From: JAKPAM01 sp047601745
GTDB lineage: Bacteria > Pseudomonadota > Gammaproteobacteria > Burkholderiales > Burkholderiaceae_E
DNA length: 64,000 nucleotides
Assembly: GCA_047601745.1 (NCBI GenBank)
Contig: JASGIS010000001.1
Location: 5,890,001 to 5,954,000, forward strand
Direction: 5' to 3'
Under the pieces are notes generated by a model that was given only the letters and a program-made list of their open reading frames with translations, made no database searches and had not been told where the DNA came from. A program made the position numbers and the translations under genes. This document shows positions 18,774-28,081 of this stretch, in pieces. Numbering within the stretch: position 1 is the stretch's first letter; each line of letters begins with the position of its first letter.

Positions 18774-20177
18774 TCAGCCGCCGCAGCGCTCGGCGATGTA
18801 GCGCTTCAGGCGATCGACGTCGACCGGCATCGTTTCGACGCGCTTGGGCAGGTCTTCGATGCCCTCGAAGCGGGCCGGCCGCTCGGGCTCGCGACCGAGC
18901 GCCTCGCGGATCGACTCGGCGAACTTGATCGGCAGCGCGGTCTCCAGGCAGATCATCGGCACGTCCGGCTCGCGCCAGTCGCGCGCGACGTGCAGGCCGT
19001 CGGCCGTGTGCGTGTCGACCATCACCCGGTAGCGCTCCCAGGTCGCGCGGATCGTCGCGATCCGGTCGGCATGCGTGCTGCGCCCGGACACGAAGCCGTA
19101 GCGATCGACGTCGCGCCAGCACGGCTGTCCGCCCAGGTCGAAGCCGCCGGCCTGGTCGACCTGCTGCCACAGTTCGCGCACCCGGGCCGGATCGCGGCCG
19201 ACCAGGTCGAACACGAAGCGCTCGAAGTTCGATGCCTTCGAGATGTCCATCGACGGGCTGCTGGTCTCCCAGGTCTCGCTGGCCTTGCGCACGCGATAGC
19301 GGCCGGTGCGGAAGAACTCGTCGAGCACGTCGTTCTCGTTGGTCGCGACGACGAGCCGGCGGATCGGCAGGCCCATCTGGCGCGCGATGTGGCCGGCCAG
19401 CACGTTGCCGAAGTTGCCCGACGGCACGCAGAACGACACGGTCTGGTCGTCGGCCGTCGTCGCCGCGAAATACCCTTTGAAGTAGTAGACGACCTGCGCG
19501 ACGACACGCGCCCAGTTGATCGAGTTGACGGTGCCGATCGCGTGGCGCTGCTTGAACGCCAGGTCGTTCGAGATCGCCTTGACCAGGTCCTGGCAATCGT
19601 CGAACACGCCTTCGATCGCGATGTTGAAGATGTTCGGATCCTGCAGCGAGAACATCTGCGCCTGCTGGAACGGGCTCATGCGCCCGGCCGGCGACAGCAT
19701 GAACACGCGGATCCCGCGCCGCCCGCGCATCGCGTGCTCGGCCGCGCTGCCGGTGTCGCCGGACGTGGCGCCGACGATGTTCAGCTCGCGCCCTTCGCGC
19801 GCCAGCGCGTACTCGAACAGATGGCCGAGAAGCTGCATCGCGACGTCCTTGAACGCCAGCGTCGGGCCGTTGGACAGCGCGAGCAGGTGCAGGCCGGGCT
19901 CGAGCGTGCGCAGCGGCGTGATCTCGGCCGAGCCGAAGACGTCCGCGCGATAGGTCCGCTCGACCAGCTCGCGCAGGTCGGCGGCCGGAATGTCGGTCGC
20001 GAAACGCGACAACACCTCGAAGGCCAGCGCCGGATACGACAGGCCGCGCCAGGCGGCCAGATCGGCGCGCGGATACTGCTCGGGCATCACCAGGCCGCCG
20101 TCGGGCGCCAGGCCGCCGAGCAGGATGTCGCGGAACGGCGCCGGCGCCATGCCGCCGCGGGTCGAGACGTACAGCAT
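18774..20177 (-). CDS. thrC: Threonine synthase
   Basis: PLP enzyme converting O-phosphohomoserine to threonine. 467 residues from ATG 20177 (MLYVSTRGGMAPAPF). The PLP lysine is in NGPTLAFKDVAMQLLGH. A phosphate-binding segment is NIVGATSGDTGSAAEHAM, and SFCVPSGNFGNVLAGHIARQ lies further on. This is the longer (class with N-terminal subdomain) type used by proteobacteria and yeast. It starts 11 bp after the hom stop. Confidence 0.97.
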   Translation of the reverse strand: MLYVSTRGGMAPAPFRDILLGGLAPDGGLVMPEQYPRADLAAWRGLSYPALAFEVLSRFATDIPAADLRELVERTYRADVFGSAEITPLRTLEPGLHLLALSNGPTLAFKDVAMQLLGHLFEYALAREGRELNIVGATSGDTGSAAEHAMRGRRGIRVFMLSPAGRMSPFQQAQMFSLQDPNIFNIAIEGVFDDCQDLVKAISNDLAFKQRHAIGTVNSINWARVVAQVVYYFKGYFAATTADDQTVSFCVPSGNFGNVLAGHIARQMGLPIRRLVVATNENDVLDEFFRTGRYRVRKASETWETSSPSMDISKASNFERFVFDLVGRDPARVRELWQQVDQAGGFDLGGQPCWRDVDRYGFVSGRSTHADRIATIRATWERYRVMVDTHTADGLHVARDWREPDVPMICLETALPIKFAESIREALGREPERPARFEGIEDLPKRVETMPVDVDRLKRYIAERCGG

Positions 20178-20188
20178 CGTCCGGGCCC

Positions 20189-21514
20189 TCAGTTCAGGTC
20201 TTCGAGGCGGATCAGGTGCACCGACGACAGCACGGTCGGCAGCGCCTCGATCCGTGTGATCGCCGACTTGACGCGGCCTTCGATCGAACGGTGCGTGAGC
20301 AGGATCAGGTCGGTCGCGTTCTCGCCCTCGACCGGCTCGCGCTGCAGCACCGCGTCGATCGAGATCCGGGCATCGGCCAGCAGCCGCGTGATGTCGGCCA
20401 GCACGCCGGGCTCGTCGGCGACGCGAACGCGCAGGTAGTACGCGGTCTCGACCTCGTCGATCGGCAGCACCGGCACGTCGGCCAGCGCGTCGGACTGGAA
20501 CGCCAGGTACGGCACGCGGTGGTCGGGATCGACGGTGACCGCGCGGGCGACGTCGACCAGGTCGGCGATGACCGCGCTGGCCGTCGGCTCGGAACCGGCG
20601 CCCTTGCCGTAGTACATCGTGTGGCCGACCGCGTCGCCCTTGACCCAGACCGCGTTCATCGCACCCTCGACGTTGGCGATCAGCCTCGACGCCGGGATCA
20701 GCGTCGGATGCACGCGCAGCTCGATGCCGAGCGTGCGGTCGCCGTCCTGGCGGCGGCGCGTGATGCCGAGCAGCTTGATCCGGTAGCCGAGCTTTTCGGC
20801 GTAGCGGATGTCCTCGCTCTGCAGCCGCGTGATGCCCTCGACGTAGGCCTTGTCGAACTGCACCGGGATGCCGAACGCGATCGACGCGAGCAGCGTCGCC
20901 TTGTGCGCGGCGTCGATGCCCTCGATGTCGAAGGTCGGATCGGCCTCGGCGTAACCCAGGCGCTGCGCTTCGGCCAGCACCTGCTCGAACGGCAGCCCCT
21001 TGTCGCGCATCTCGGACAGGATGAAGTTGGTCGTGCCGTTGATGATGCCGGCGATCCATTCGACGCGATTGGCCGTCAGGCCCTCGCGCATCGCCTTGAT
21101 GATCGGGATGCCGCCGGCCACCGCGGCCTCGAACGCGATGATCACGCCGCGCTTCTGCGCGGCCGCGAAGATCTCGCTGCCGTGCACGGCCAGCAGCGCC
21201 TTGTTGGCGGTGACCACGTGTTTGCCGGCGGCGATCGCCTCGAGCACCAGGTCCTTGGCGACGCCGTAGCCGCCGATCAGTTCGACGACGACGTCGATCG
21301 ACGGATCGGCGAGCAGCTCGAACGCGCTGGCGACGACCTTCGCGCGGTCACCGACCAGACCGCGCGCGCGCGCGGTATCGAGATCGGCGACCGTGGTGAT
21401 CTCGATGCCACGCCCGGCGCGCCGCCGGATCTCGTCCTGATTGCGTGACAACACTTCCCAGGTACCGCTGCCCACGGTACCGATCCCGGCCAGGCCGACG
21501 TTGATCGGTTTCAT
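20189..21514 (-). CDS. hom: Homoserine dehydrogenase
   Basis: NAD(P)H-dependent reduction of aspartate semialdehyde to homoserine. The 441 residues comprise a Rossmann domain (NVGLAGIGTVGSGTWEVL), the catalytic domain (GIINGTTNFILSEM; YAEADPTFDIEGIDAAHKAT) and a C-terminal ACT regulatory domain (YYLRVRVADEPGVLADITRL) expected to respond to threonine. It is monofunctional, with no aspartokinase fused. Together with thrC it forms the threonine branch. alaC lies 75 bp upstream. Confidence 0.97.
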   Translation of the reverse strand: MKPINVGLAGIGTVGSGTWEVLSRNQDEIRRRAGRGIEITTVADLDTARARGLVGDRAKVVASAFELLADPSIDVVVELIGGYGVAKDLVLEAIAAGKHVVTANKALLAVHGSEIFAAAQKRGVIIAFEAAVAGGIPIIKAMREGLTANRVEWIAGIINGTTNFILSEMRDKGLPFEQVLAEAQRLGYAEADPTFDIEGIDAAHKATLLASIAFGIPVQFDKAYVEGITRLQSEDIRYAEKLGYRIKLLGITRRRQDGDRTLGIELRVHPTLIPASRLIANVEGAMNAVWVKGDAVGHTMYYGKGAGSEPTASAVIADLVDVARAVTVDPDHRVPYLAFQSDALADVPVLPIDEVETAYYLRVRVADEPGVLADITRLLADARISIDAVLQREPVEGENATDLILLTHRSIEGRVKSAITRIEALPTVLSSVHLIRLEDLN

Positions 21515-21589
21515 CGAATTCCAGTGATAGTCGAAAAGAGGTGAACGGCCCGGAACAGACGACCGGGCCGTGCGGGCGGCTCAAACTTC

Positions 21590-22894
21590 TCAGGCCGCGT
21601 GGCGTCGCCGGTAGCCGTGCAGGAACCGGCCGATCCGGTCGACCGCCTCGGTCAGATCGTCGCTGTTCGGCAGGAACACCACGCGGAAGTGGTCCGGATG
21701 CGGCCAGTTGAAGCCCGTGCCCTGCACGAGCAGCACCTGCTGCGCGCGCAGCAGCTCGAGGATGAACTCCTGGTCGTTGGCGATCGGGTACATCCGGGGA
21801 TCGAGCCGCGGGAACAGGTACAGCGCCGCCTGCGGCTTGACGCAGCTGACGCCCGGCAGCGCCGTGAACAACTGGTGCGCGAGGTCGCGCTGGCGGCGCA
21901 GGCGCCCGCCCGGCTGGACCAGGTCGTTGATGCTCTGGTAGCCGCCGAGCGCGGTCTGGATCGCGTACTGGCCGGGCACGTTCGCGCACAAGCGCATCGA
22001 AGCGAGGATGTTCAGGCCTTCGAGGTAGTCGGTGGCATGGCCGCGCTCGCCCGAGATCACCATCCAGCCGGCACGGTAGCCGCAGGCCCGGTAGTTCTTC
22101 GACAGCCCGTTGAACGTGACGAACAGCACGTCGTCGGCCAGCGACGCGATCGACGTGTGCCGGGCGTCGTCGTACAGCACCTTGTCGTAGATCTCGTCGG
22201 CGAAGACGATCAACTGGTGCTGGCGGGCGATCTCGACCAGATCCTTCAGCAGATCGTCCGGATACAGCGCGCCGGTCGGATTGTTCGGGTTGATCAGCAC
22301 CAGCGCCCGCGTGCGATCGGTGATCTTGCTGCGCAGATCGTCCAGGTCCGGCAGCCAGCCGGCGCCCTCGTCGCACACGTAGTGGCGCGGCTTGCCGCCC
22401 GACAGGCTGACCGCCGCCGTCCACAGCGGGTAGTCGGGCGCCGGCACCAGCACCTCGTCGCCGTTGTCGAGCAGGCCCTGCATCGACATGACGATCAGCT
22501 CGGACACGCCGTTGCCGATGTAGATGTCGTCGAGCCCCACGCCGGCGATGCCCTTGAGCTGCGTGTAGTGCATGATCGCCTTGCGGGCCGCGAACAGGCC
22601 GCGCGAGTCCGAATACCCGGACGCGTTGCCGAGGTTGACGATGACGTCGTGCTTGACCTCGTCGGGCGCCTCGAAGCCGAACGGCGCCAGGTTGCCGATG
22701 TTCAGCTTGATGATCCGATGGCCTTCGTCCTCCATCTGGCGGGCGGCGACCATCACCGGGCCGCGGATGTCGTAGCAGACGTCGGCCAGCTTGCTGGATT
22801 TGCGGATCGGACGCAGCGGCGGGAGCTCGATGGCCGAAGACGGCCCCTGGTCGACGACGTCGGCCAGCGGAGAACGGGGGGCGGGTGCGTTCAT
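21590..22894 (-). CDS. alaC: Alanine transaminase, class I/II aminotransferase
   Basis: 434-residue PLP aminotransferase of the AlaA/AlaC type. The PLP lysine is in NGLSKNYRACGYRAGWMV, the ring-stacking and phosphate region in DDIYIGNGVSELIVMSM, and INPNNPTGALYPDDLL binds the cofactor. In Burkholderiales this gene regularly precedes hom and thrC, where it is thought to make alanine or feed the aspartate-family pool. Its 5' end is 41 bp from the divergent Mth938-like gene. Confidence 0.92.
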   Translation of the reverse strand: MNAPAPRSPLADVVDQGPSSAIELPPLRPIRKSSKLADVCYDIRGPVMVAARQMEDEGHRIIKLNIGNLAPFGFEAPDEVKHDVIVNLGNASGYSDSRGLFAARKAIMHYTQLKGIAGVGLDDIYIGNGVSELIVMSMQGLLDNGDEVLVPAPDYPLWTAAVSLSGGKPRHYVCDEGAGWLPDLDDLRSKITDRTRALVLINPNNPTGALYPDDLLKDLVEIARQHQLIVFADEIYDKVLYDDARHTSIASLADDVLFVTFNGLSKNYRACGYRAGWMVISGERGHATDYLEGLNILASMRLCANVPGQYAIQTALGGYQSINDLVQPGGRLRRQRDLAHQLFTALPGVSCVKPQAALYLFPRLDPRMYPIANDQEFILELLRAQQVLLVQGTGFNWPHPDHFRVVFLPNSDDLTEAVDRIGRFLHGYRRRHAA

Positions 22895-22935
22895 GTTCTG
22901 GGTGGAACGAAACGTGCATTATCATACAAACAACG

Positions 22936-23310
22936 ATGAAACTTCACCCCGATCAACCATCGGTCCTGAACACCGTCACCGGGTACGGTGACGGATACGT
23001 CGAGATCAATGCGCGCCGATTCGACGAGTCGGTGATCGTCGGCCCCGAATGGCCGGCCGAACCCTGGCCGGTCGCGCGTTTCGAGGACCTGAGCGCCGCG
23101 CATTTCGAGCGGCTGCTCGAAATCGCCCCCGACATCGTGCTGCTCGGTACCGGCCGGCGGCAGCGGTTCCCGTCGCCGCGGCTGACGCAGGCGCTGCTCG
23201 CCCGGCGGATCGGCGTCGAGGTCATGGACACGCCGGCGGCGTGCCGCACGTACAACATCCTGATGACCGAGGGCCGGCTGGTGCTGGCCGCTCTGTTGCA
23301 GGAGGCTTGA
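22936..23310 (+). CDS. Mth938-like domain protein (DUF498/DUF598)
   Basis: 124 residues starting MKLHPDQPSVLNTVTGYGDG, with VEINARRFDESVIVGPEWPA and the C-terminal DTPAACRTYNILMTEGRLV, all typical of the Mth938/NDUFAF3-like fold. The eukaryotic relative helps assemble respiratory complex I. The bacterial role is not established. ATG 22936 is preferred over an upstream start that runs into alaC. Divergent from alaC with a shared 41-bp AT-richer spacer. Confidence 0.88.
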   Translation: MKLHPDQPSVLNTVTGYGDGYVEINARRFDESVIVGPEWPAEPWPVARFEDLSAAHFERLLEIAPDIVLLGTGRRQRFPSPRLTQALLARRIGVEVMDTPAACRTYNILMTEGRLVLAALLQEA

Positions 23311-23470
23311 TCCTGACGGATCGGGCGCGGACCGTGGCCGGGCCGCCGCACTGGCGACGCGGCGACTGTGCTAAGGTGTTTTCGACGCACCGATCGGGCC
23401 GGCCAGCGACGGGCCAGGGCCATGCCGATGGAACCGCCACGACGGAGCGGGATTCGCCAAGGAAACAAGA

Positions 23471-23935
23471 GTGACCGTCGCCCTCGGACAGCAGCTTCCC
23501 GAATTCTCAGGCCGGACCACGCGGGGCGAGTTCACGCTGTCCTCGGCGCGCGGCAAGATCCTGGTGCTGTACTTCTACCCGAAGGACAACACGCCCGGCT
23601 GCTCGACGCAGGCGTCCGACTTCCGCACGCATCACGCGGCCTTCGAGCGCGCCGGCGCCCGGATCGTCGGCGTCTCGCGGGACAGCCTGAAGTCGCACGA
23701 GAATTTCCAGCGCAAGTTCGAACTGCCGTTCGAATTGATCGCCGACACCGACGAAACCCTGTGCACGCTGTTCGACGTCATCAGGACGAAGAAGCTGTAC
23801 GGCAAGCTGGTGCGCGGCATCGAACGATCGACGTTCCTGATCGACCCGACTGGGATCCTGGTCCGGGAATGGCGTGGCCTGAAGGTCCCCGGCCACGTCG
23901 CCGAGGTGCTGACCGCCGTCGAGGCGCTCGGCTGA
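23471..23935 (+). CDS. bcp: Thioredoxin-dependent thiol peroxidase (PrxQ/Bcp)
   Basis: 154-residue peroxiredoxin reducing hydroperoxides. The peroxidatic cysteine is Cys44 in FYPKDNTPGCSTQASDF. The nearby resolving cysteine found five residues later in E. coli Bcp is Ser here. Another cysteine, Cys98 in ETLCTLFDV, is at the helix-3 position used as resolving residue by some PrxQ proteins. The GTG start at 23471 is preceded by AAGGAAAC. It stands alone between the Mth938-like gene and phoH. Confidence 0.95.
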   Translation: MTVALGQQLPEFSGRTTRGEFTLSSARGKILVLYFYPKDNTPGCSTQASDFRTHHAAFERAGARIVGVSRDSLKSHENFQRKFELPFELIADTDETLCTLFDVIRTKKLYGKLVRGIERSTFLIDPTGILVREWRGLKVPGHVAEVLTAVEALG

Positions 23936-24055
23936 GCCCTGGCAGGACAGCTCCGTTGCCCCCGCCGCAGCCCGCCCGCGACAACCTGCCGCCCGCAGAG
24001 GCGGTCCATCGACCCGCCCTGCGACCGCTTTCCCCCCTCCGGATGATTGGCGACG

Positions 24056-25992
24056 ATGCCTTTGCCCAAAGCTCCCAGTAAACCGGCCACGATCCTCGAA
24101 ATCACCCCGGCGATACAGGCCCGGGCGACCCGCTCGCCCAAGCCGTCGACGCCGCCTCCCGAGCCGGCCGACAGCCGTGATGCCGGCGGCCGCGATGCCG
24201 ACGTCGCGCCGCTGCCGGCCGCGCGCGGCCGCTCGACGGCGAAGGCCCGGCTCGTGATGCCCGCGAACGATCCGCATCAGGCGTCGCCGCAGGCCGCGGC
24301 GGCCGCCGACGGGCGCGGCGCGGGCGAGCCGGTGCCGGCGGCCCCCCCCCTTCGGCCCCCGTCTCTTTGGCCTCGGCCCCGGCCCCCGCCCCGGCCCCTT
24401 CGGCCGACGCGCGGGAAGCCGCGCTGCTGCGCTCGCCGTCGACGACGCCGGCGGCCCCCACGGCACCGGCGGCGCCCTCGACCCGCGCGCCCCAATCGCC
24501 GCGCGCGCGCGGCACGCGCTCGGCCCGCACCGGCGCGCCCGAGGCCCCGGCGTCGCCGGCACGCCCGGCCGCACGACGCGCGAGCCCGCCGCCCGCGTCG
24601 CCGGCCGAAGCGCCGAAGCTGTTCGTGCTCGACACCAACGTGCTGATGCACGACCCGACGGCGTTGTTCCGCTTCGCCGAGCACGACATCTTCCTGCCGA
24701 TGATGACGCTCGAGGAGCTGGACAACCACAAGCGCGGCATGAGCGAGGTCGCGCGCAACGCGCGCGCGGTATCGCGCACGCTCGACGAACTGATCGCCCG
24801 ATCCGGATCGACCGATTTCGAGCAGGGCGTGCCGCTGTCGCTGCTCGGCAATACCGACGCGCGCGGACGGCTGTTCTTCCAGACCCAGTCGATGGCGGCG
24901 ATGCTGCCGTCTAGCCTGCCGGTCGGCAAGGCCGACAACCAGATCCTGGGCGTCGTGCGCGCGCTGCAGGAGCGTCATCCGGGTCGCGAGACGGTGCTGG
25001 TGTCCAAGGACATCAACATGCGGATCAAGGCGCGCACGCTCGGCCTGGCCGCCGAAGACTACTTCAACGACCAGGTCCTCGAAGACACCGATCTGCTGTA
25101 CAGCGGCATGGTCGGCCTGCCGCCCGACTTCTGGGACAAGCACGGCAAGGGCATCGAATCCTGGCAGCAGGCCGGCTCGACGTTCTACCGGATCACCGGG
25201 CCGATGGTGCAGTCGTTCGTGCTGAACGAGTTCGTCTGGCTCGACGGCGACATGCCGCTGGTCGCGCAGGTCAAGCAGATCAACGGCCGCACGGCGGTGC
25301 TGCAGACGCTGCGCGACTACGCGCACCTGAAGAACGCGGTCTGGGGGATCACCGCCCGCAACCGCGAGCAGAACTTCGCGCTGAACCTGTTGATGAACCC
25401 CGAGATCGACTTCGTGTCGCTGCTGGGCCAGGCCGGTACCGGCAAGACGCTGCTGGCGCTGGCCGCCGGACTGGCGCAGACGATCGAGGGCAAGCGCTTC
25501 TCCGAGATCATCATGACGCGGGCGACGGTGCCGGTCGGCGAGGACATCGGCTACCTGCCCGGCACCGAGGAAGAAAAGATGCAGCCGTGGATGGGTGCGC
25601 TCGAGGACAACCTCGAGGTGCTGAACCAGGGCGATCCGGCGGCCGGCGAATGGGGACGGCAGGCGACCAACGACATCATCCGCTCGCGCGTCAAGGTCAA
25701 GGCGCTGTCGTTCATGCGCGGCCGCACGTTCATCAACAAGTTCCTGATCATCGACGAAGCGCAGAACCTGACGCCCAAGCAGATGAAGACGCTGGTCACG
25801 CGCGCCGGCCCGGGCACCAAGGTCATCTGCCTGGGCAACATCGCGCAGATCGATACGCCGTACCTGACCGAGGGCTCGTCGGGCCTGACCTACGTCGTCG
25901 ATCGGTTCAAGGGCTGGGCGCATGCCGGCCACGTGACGCTGCAGCGCGGCGAACGGTCCCGTCTCGCCGATTTCGCGGCGGACGTTCTATGA
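24056..25992 (+). CDS. PhoH family PIN-ATPase, frame broken at a C9 tract
   Basis: PIN ribonuclease domain (KLFVLDTNVLMHDPTALFR, DNHKRGMSEVARNARAVS) joined to a PhoH ATPase domain (LLGQAGTGKTLLALAAG, TRATVPVGEDIGYLPG, IIDEAQNLTPKQMKTLVTRA). Such proteins are thought to act in RNA turnover. The intact frame opens only at a TTG at 24367, inside Pro/Ala low-complexity sequence. The family-like N-terminus (MPLPKAPSKPATIL from ATG 24056) is in another frame, which meets the PhoH frame at nine Cs (24342-24350). Reading through needs one extra C, two fewer, or a -1 slip, and would give about 645 residues. Either start is possible. Confidence 0.85.
24342..24350 (+). repeat. Homopolymeric C9 tract in the 5' part of phoH
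   Basis: Nine consecutive C bases flanked by G and TT. The upstream family-like frame and the downstream PhoH frame differ by exactly one base here. Candidate site of phase variation, slippage or a sequencing error. Confidence 0.9.
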
Positions 25993-26005
25993 CACTGATA
26001 CCTTC

Positions 26006-26509
26006 ATGAAACTCAGACACATCCTCGGCAGCCTCGCGCTGGCCTCGGCCGCCCCCGCCGCGCTGGCGGGCGGCTTCACCGTCCAGGGCGGCAAGCTCGA
26101 CGACATCACGCGCTACAGCCTCGGCTACACGGCCGACCCGATCTACGAGAACGGCAACTTCCAGATCGTGCCGGTCTATGAACTGGCGCGATTCCACCGC
26201 GATCACGACGACGGGGCCGGCGGCAACCGTACCCTGTACCAGGCCAGCGCCGTGCCGATGCTGCGCTACCGGTTGGGTTCGTCGTGGTACGTCGAAGGCG
26301 GCGTCGGCGTGTCGCTGTTCAACCACACGCAGATCGGCGACAAGCGGATCTCGACCGCGTTCCAGTTCTCCGACCACATCGGCTTCGGCGTGCGGATCAA
26401 TCGCTCGCTGAGCATCGCCTACCGCTTCTCGCATTTCAGCAACGCGTCGATCCGCAAGCCCAACCCGGGCATCAACTCGCAGGCGATCGTGCTGACGATG
26501 TCGTACTGA
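26006..26509 (+). CDS. pagL: Lipid A 3-O-deacylase, PagL-like outer membrane protein
   Basis: 167 residues with a signal peptide (about 1-21, ALASAAPAALA) and an eight-strand beta-barrel pattern ending in an aromatic residue (VLTMSY). The PagL active-site motif is present as FSHFSNASIRKPNPG: His143, Ser145 and Asn146. The position of the catalytic glutamate in the Pseudomonas enzyme (14 residues after the His) is Asn157 here. PagL removes the 3-position acyl chain of lipid A in the outer membrane. It starts 14 bp after phoH and converges with dnaB. Confidence 0.85.
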   Translation: MKLRHILGSLALASAAPAALAGGFTVQGGKLDDITRYSLGYTADPIYENGNFQIVPVYELARFHRDHDDGAGGNRTLYQASAVPMLRYRLGSSWYVEGGVGVSLFNHTQIGDKRISTAFQFSDHIGFGVRINRSLSIAYRFSHFSNASIRKPNPGINSQAIVLTMSY

Positions 26510-26578
26510 GAACGCCGCGCCGGGGACCTGCGGCCGCGAGGACGCCGCCGCCGAACCGGTCGGACGAGACGCGCGTCG

Positions 26579-28027
26579 TCAGTATGCGTCCTGGTAGCTG
26601 CCCGGCATCGCCAGGTTGTCGAACTTGGTGTGCGCGCCGAGGAACGCGAGCCGCACGGTGCCGATCGGACCGTTCCGCTGCTTGCCGATGATGACCTCGG
26701 CCGTGCCCTTGTCCTGCGACTCGGGGTTGTAGACCTCGTCGCGGTAGATGAACAGGATCACGTCGGCGTCCTGTTCGATCGCGCCGGACTCGCGCAGGTC
26801 CGACATCACCGGCCGCTTGTTCGGCCGGTTCTCGAGCGAGCGGTTCAACTGCGACAGCGCGATCAGCGGGCAGTTCAGTTCCTTGGCCAAGCCCTTCAGG
26901 CTGCGCGAGATCTCGGAGATCTCGGTCGCGCGGTTCTCGCCGTTGCCGCTGCCCGACATCAGTTGCAGGTAGTCGATGATGATCACGCCTAGCTGCCCGC
27001 ACTGGCGCGCCAGCCGACGGGCCCGCGCGCGCAGTTCGAGCGCGCTGAGCGCAGGCGTCTCGTCGATGAACACCTGCGCGTCCTGCATCTTCTGGATCGC
27101 GACGGTCAGCTTCGGCCAGTCGTCGTCGAGCAGCCGCCCGGTGCGGATCCGCTGCTGGTCGAGCCGGCCGACCGAGCACACCATCCGCATCGCCAACTGC
27201 GTCGCGCCCATCTCCATCGAGAACACCGCGACCGGCAGGCCGGTCTCGACGGCGACGTGCTCGCCGATGTTCATGCTGAACGAGGTCTTGCCCATCGACG
27301 GGCGGCCGGCGACGATGATCAGGTCGCCGGCCTGCATGCCCGACGTCATCTTGTCGAGGTCGGCGAAACCGGTCGGCACGCCGGTCACGTCGCTGGTATT
27401 GCTCTGGCTGTACAGCTCGTCGATGCGCTCGACGACCTGCCCGAGCAAGGCGTCGATCTTCTGGAAGCCGGTGCCGCCGCGCGCGCCGTCCTCCGAGATC
27501 TGGAAGATCCGGGACTCGGCCTGATCGAGGATCTGCCGCGTGTCCTTGCCTTGCGGGTTCAGCGCGGTCGTCGCGATCTCGTCGGCGGTCGAGATCAGCT
27601 TGCGCAGGATCGAGCGGTCGCGAACGATCTCCGCGTAGCGGTGGATGTTGGCCGCCGACGGCGTCTCTTGCGCGAGCGAGTTCAGGTAGGCCAGGCCGCC
27701 GGCCTCTTCGGCCTTGCCGGCGTTGCGCAGCGCCTCGTAGACCGTCACGACGTCGGCCGGCTGCGTGCGCTCGATCAGCCGCGTGATCTGCTGCCAGATC
27801 AGCCGGTGGTCGAGGCGGTAGAAATCGTCTTCGGCGATCAGGCCGGCGACGCGATCGAAGGCCTCGTTGTCGAGCAGCAGGCCGCCGAGCACCGACTGCT
27901 CGGCTTCGATCGATTGCGGCGGGACGCGCAGCCCCGCCAGCTCGGAATCGCCGCCGCGCGGCGGCGCGCGATCGGCCGGCTCGGCGCCGTCAAACGCCGG
28001 GTGCCGATCGTCGGGCGGTGCATCCAT
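26579..28027 (-). CDS. dnaB: Replicative DNA helicase
   Basis: Hexameric helicase that unwinds DNA at the replication fork. The 482 residues have an N-terminal primase-binding domain (about 35-140, IEAEQSVLGGLLLDNEAFD), a linker, and a RecA-like domain with Walker A GRPSMGKT (241-248), Walker B VIIIDYLQLM and the arginine-finger region GPIGTVRLAFLGAHTKF. No intein. It ends the rpsF-priB-rpsR-rplI-dnaB group. Confidence 0.98.
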   Translation of the reverse strand: MDAPPDDRHPAFDGAEPADRAPPRGGDSELAGLRVPPQSIEAEQSVLGGLLLDNEAFDRVAGLIAEDDFYRLDHRLIWQQITRLIERTQPADVVTVYEALRNAGKAEEAGGLAYLNSLAQETPSAANIHRYAEIVRDRSILRKLISTADEIATTALNPQGKDTRQILDQAESRIFQISEDGARGGTGFQKIDALLGQVVERIDELYSQSNTSDVTGVPTGFADLDKMTSGMQAGDLIIVAGRPSMGKTSFSMNIGEHVAVETGLPVAVFSMEMGATQLAMRMVCSVGRLDQQRIRTGRLLDDDWPKLTVAIQKMQDAQVFIDETPALSALELRARARRLARQCGQLGVIIIDYLQLMSGSGNGENRATEISEISRSLKGLAKELNCPLIALSQLNRSLENRPNKRPVMSDLRESGAIEQDADVILFIYRDEVYNPESQDKGTAEVIIGKQRNGPIGTVRLAFLGAHTKFDNLAMPGSYQDAY

Positions 28028-28081
28028 CGCGAACGCGGCGGTGGGCGACCGGGGCCGGGCGCGTCGTTCGCCGGCGCGACG

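Noticed and set aside
24367..25992. TTG 24367 as the definite start of phoH
   Set aside because: It lies in Pro/Ala low-complexity sequence without a ribosome-binding site. It is only the first possible start after the C9 frame break, so I kept it as an alternative rather than the primary call.
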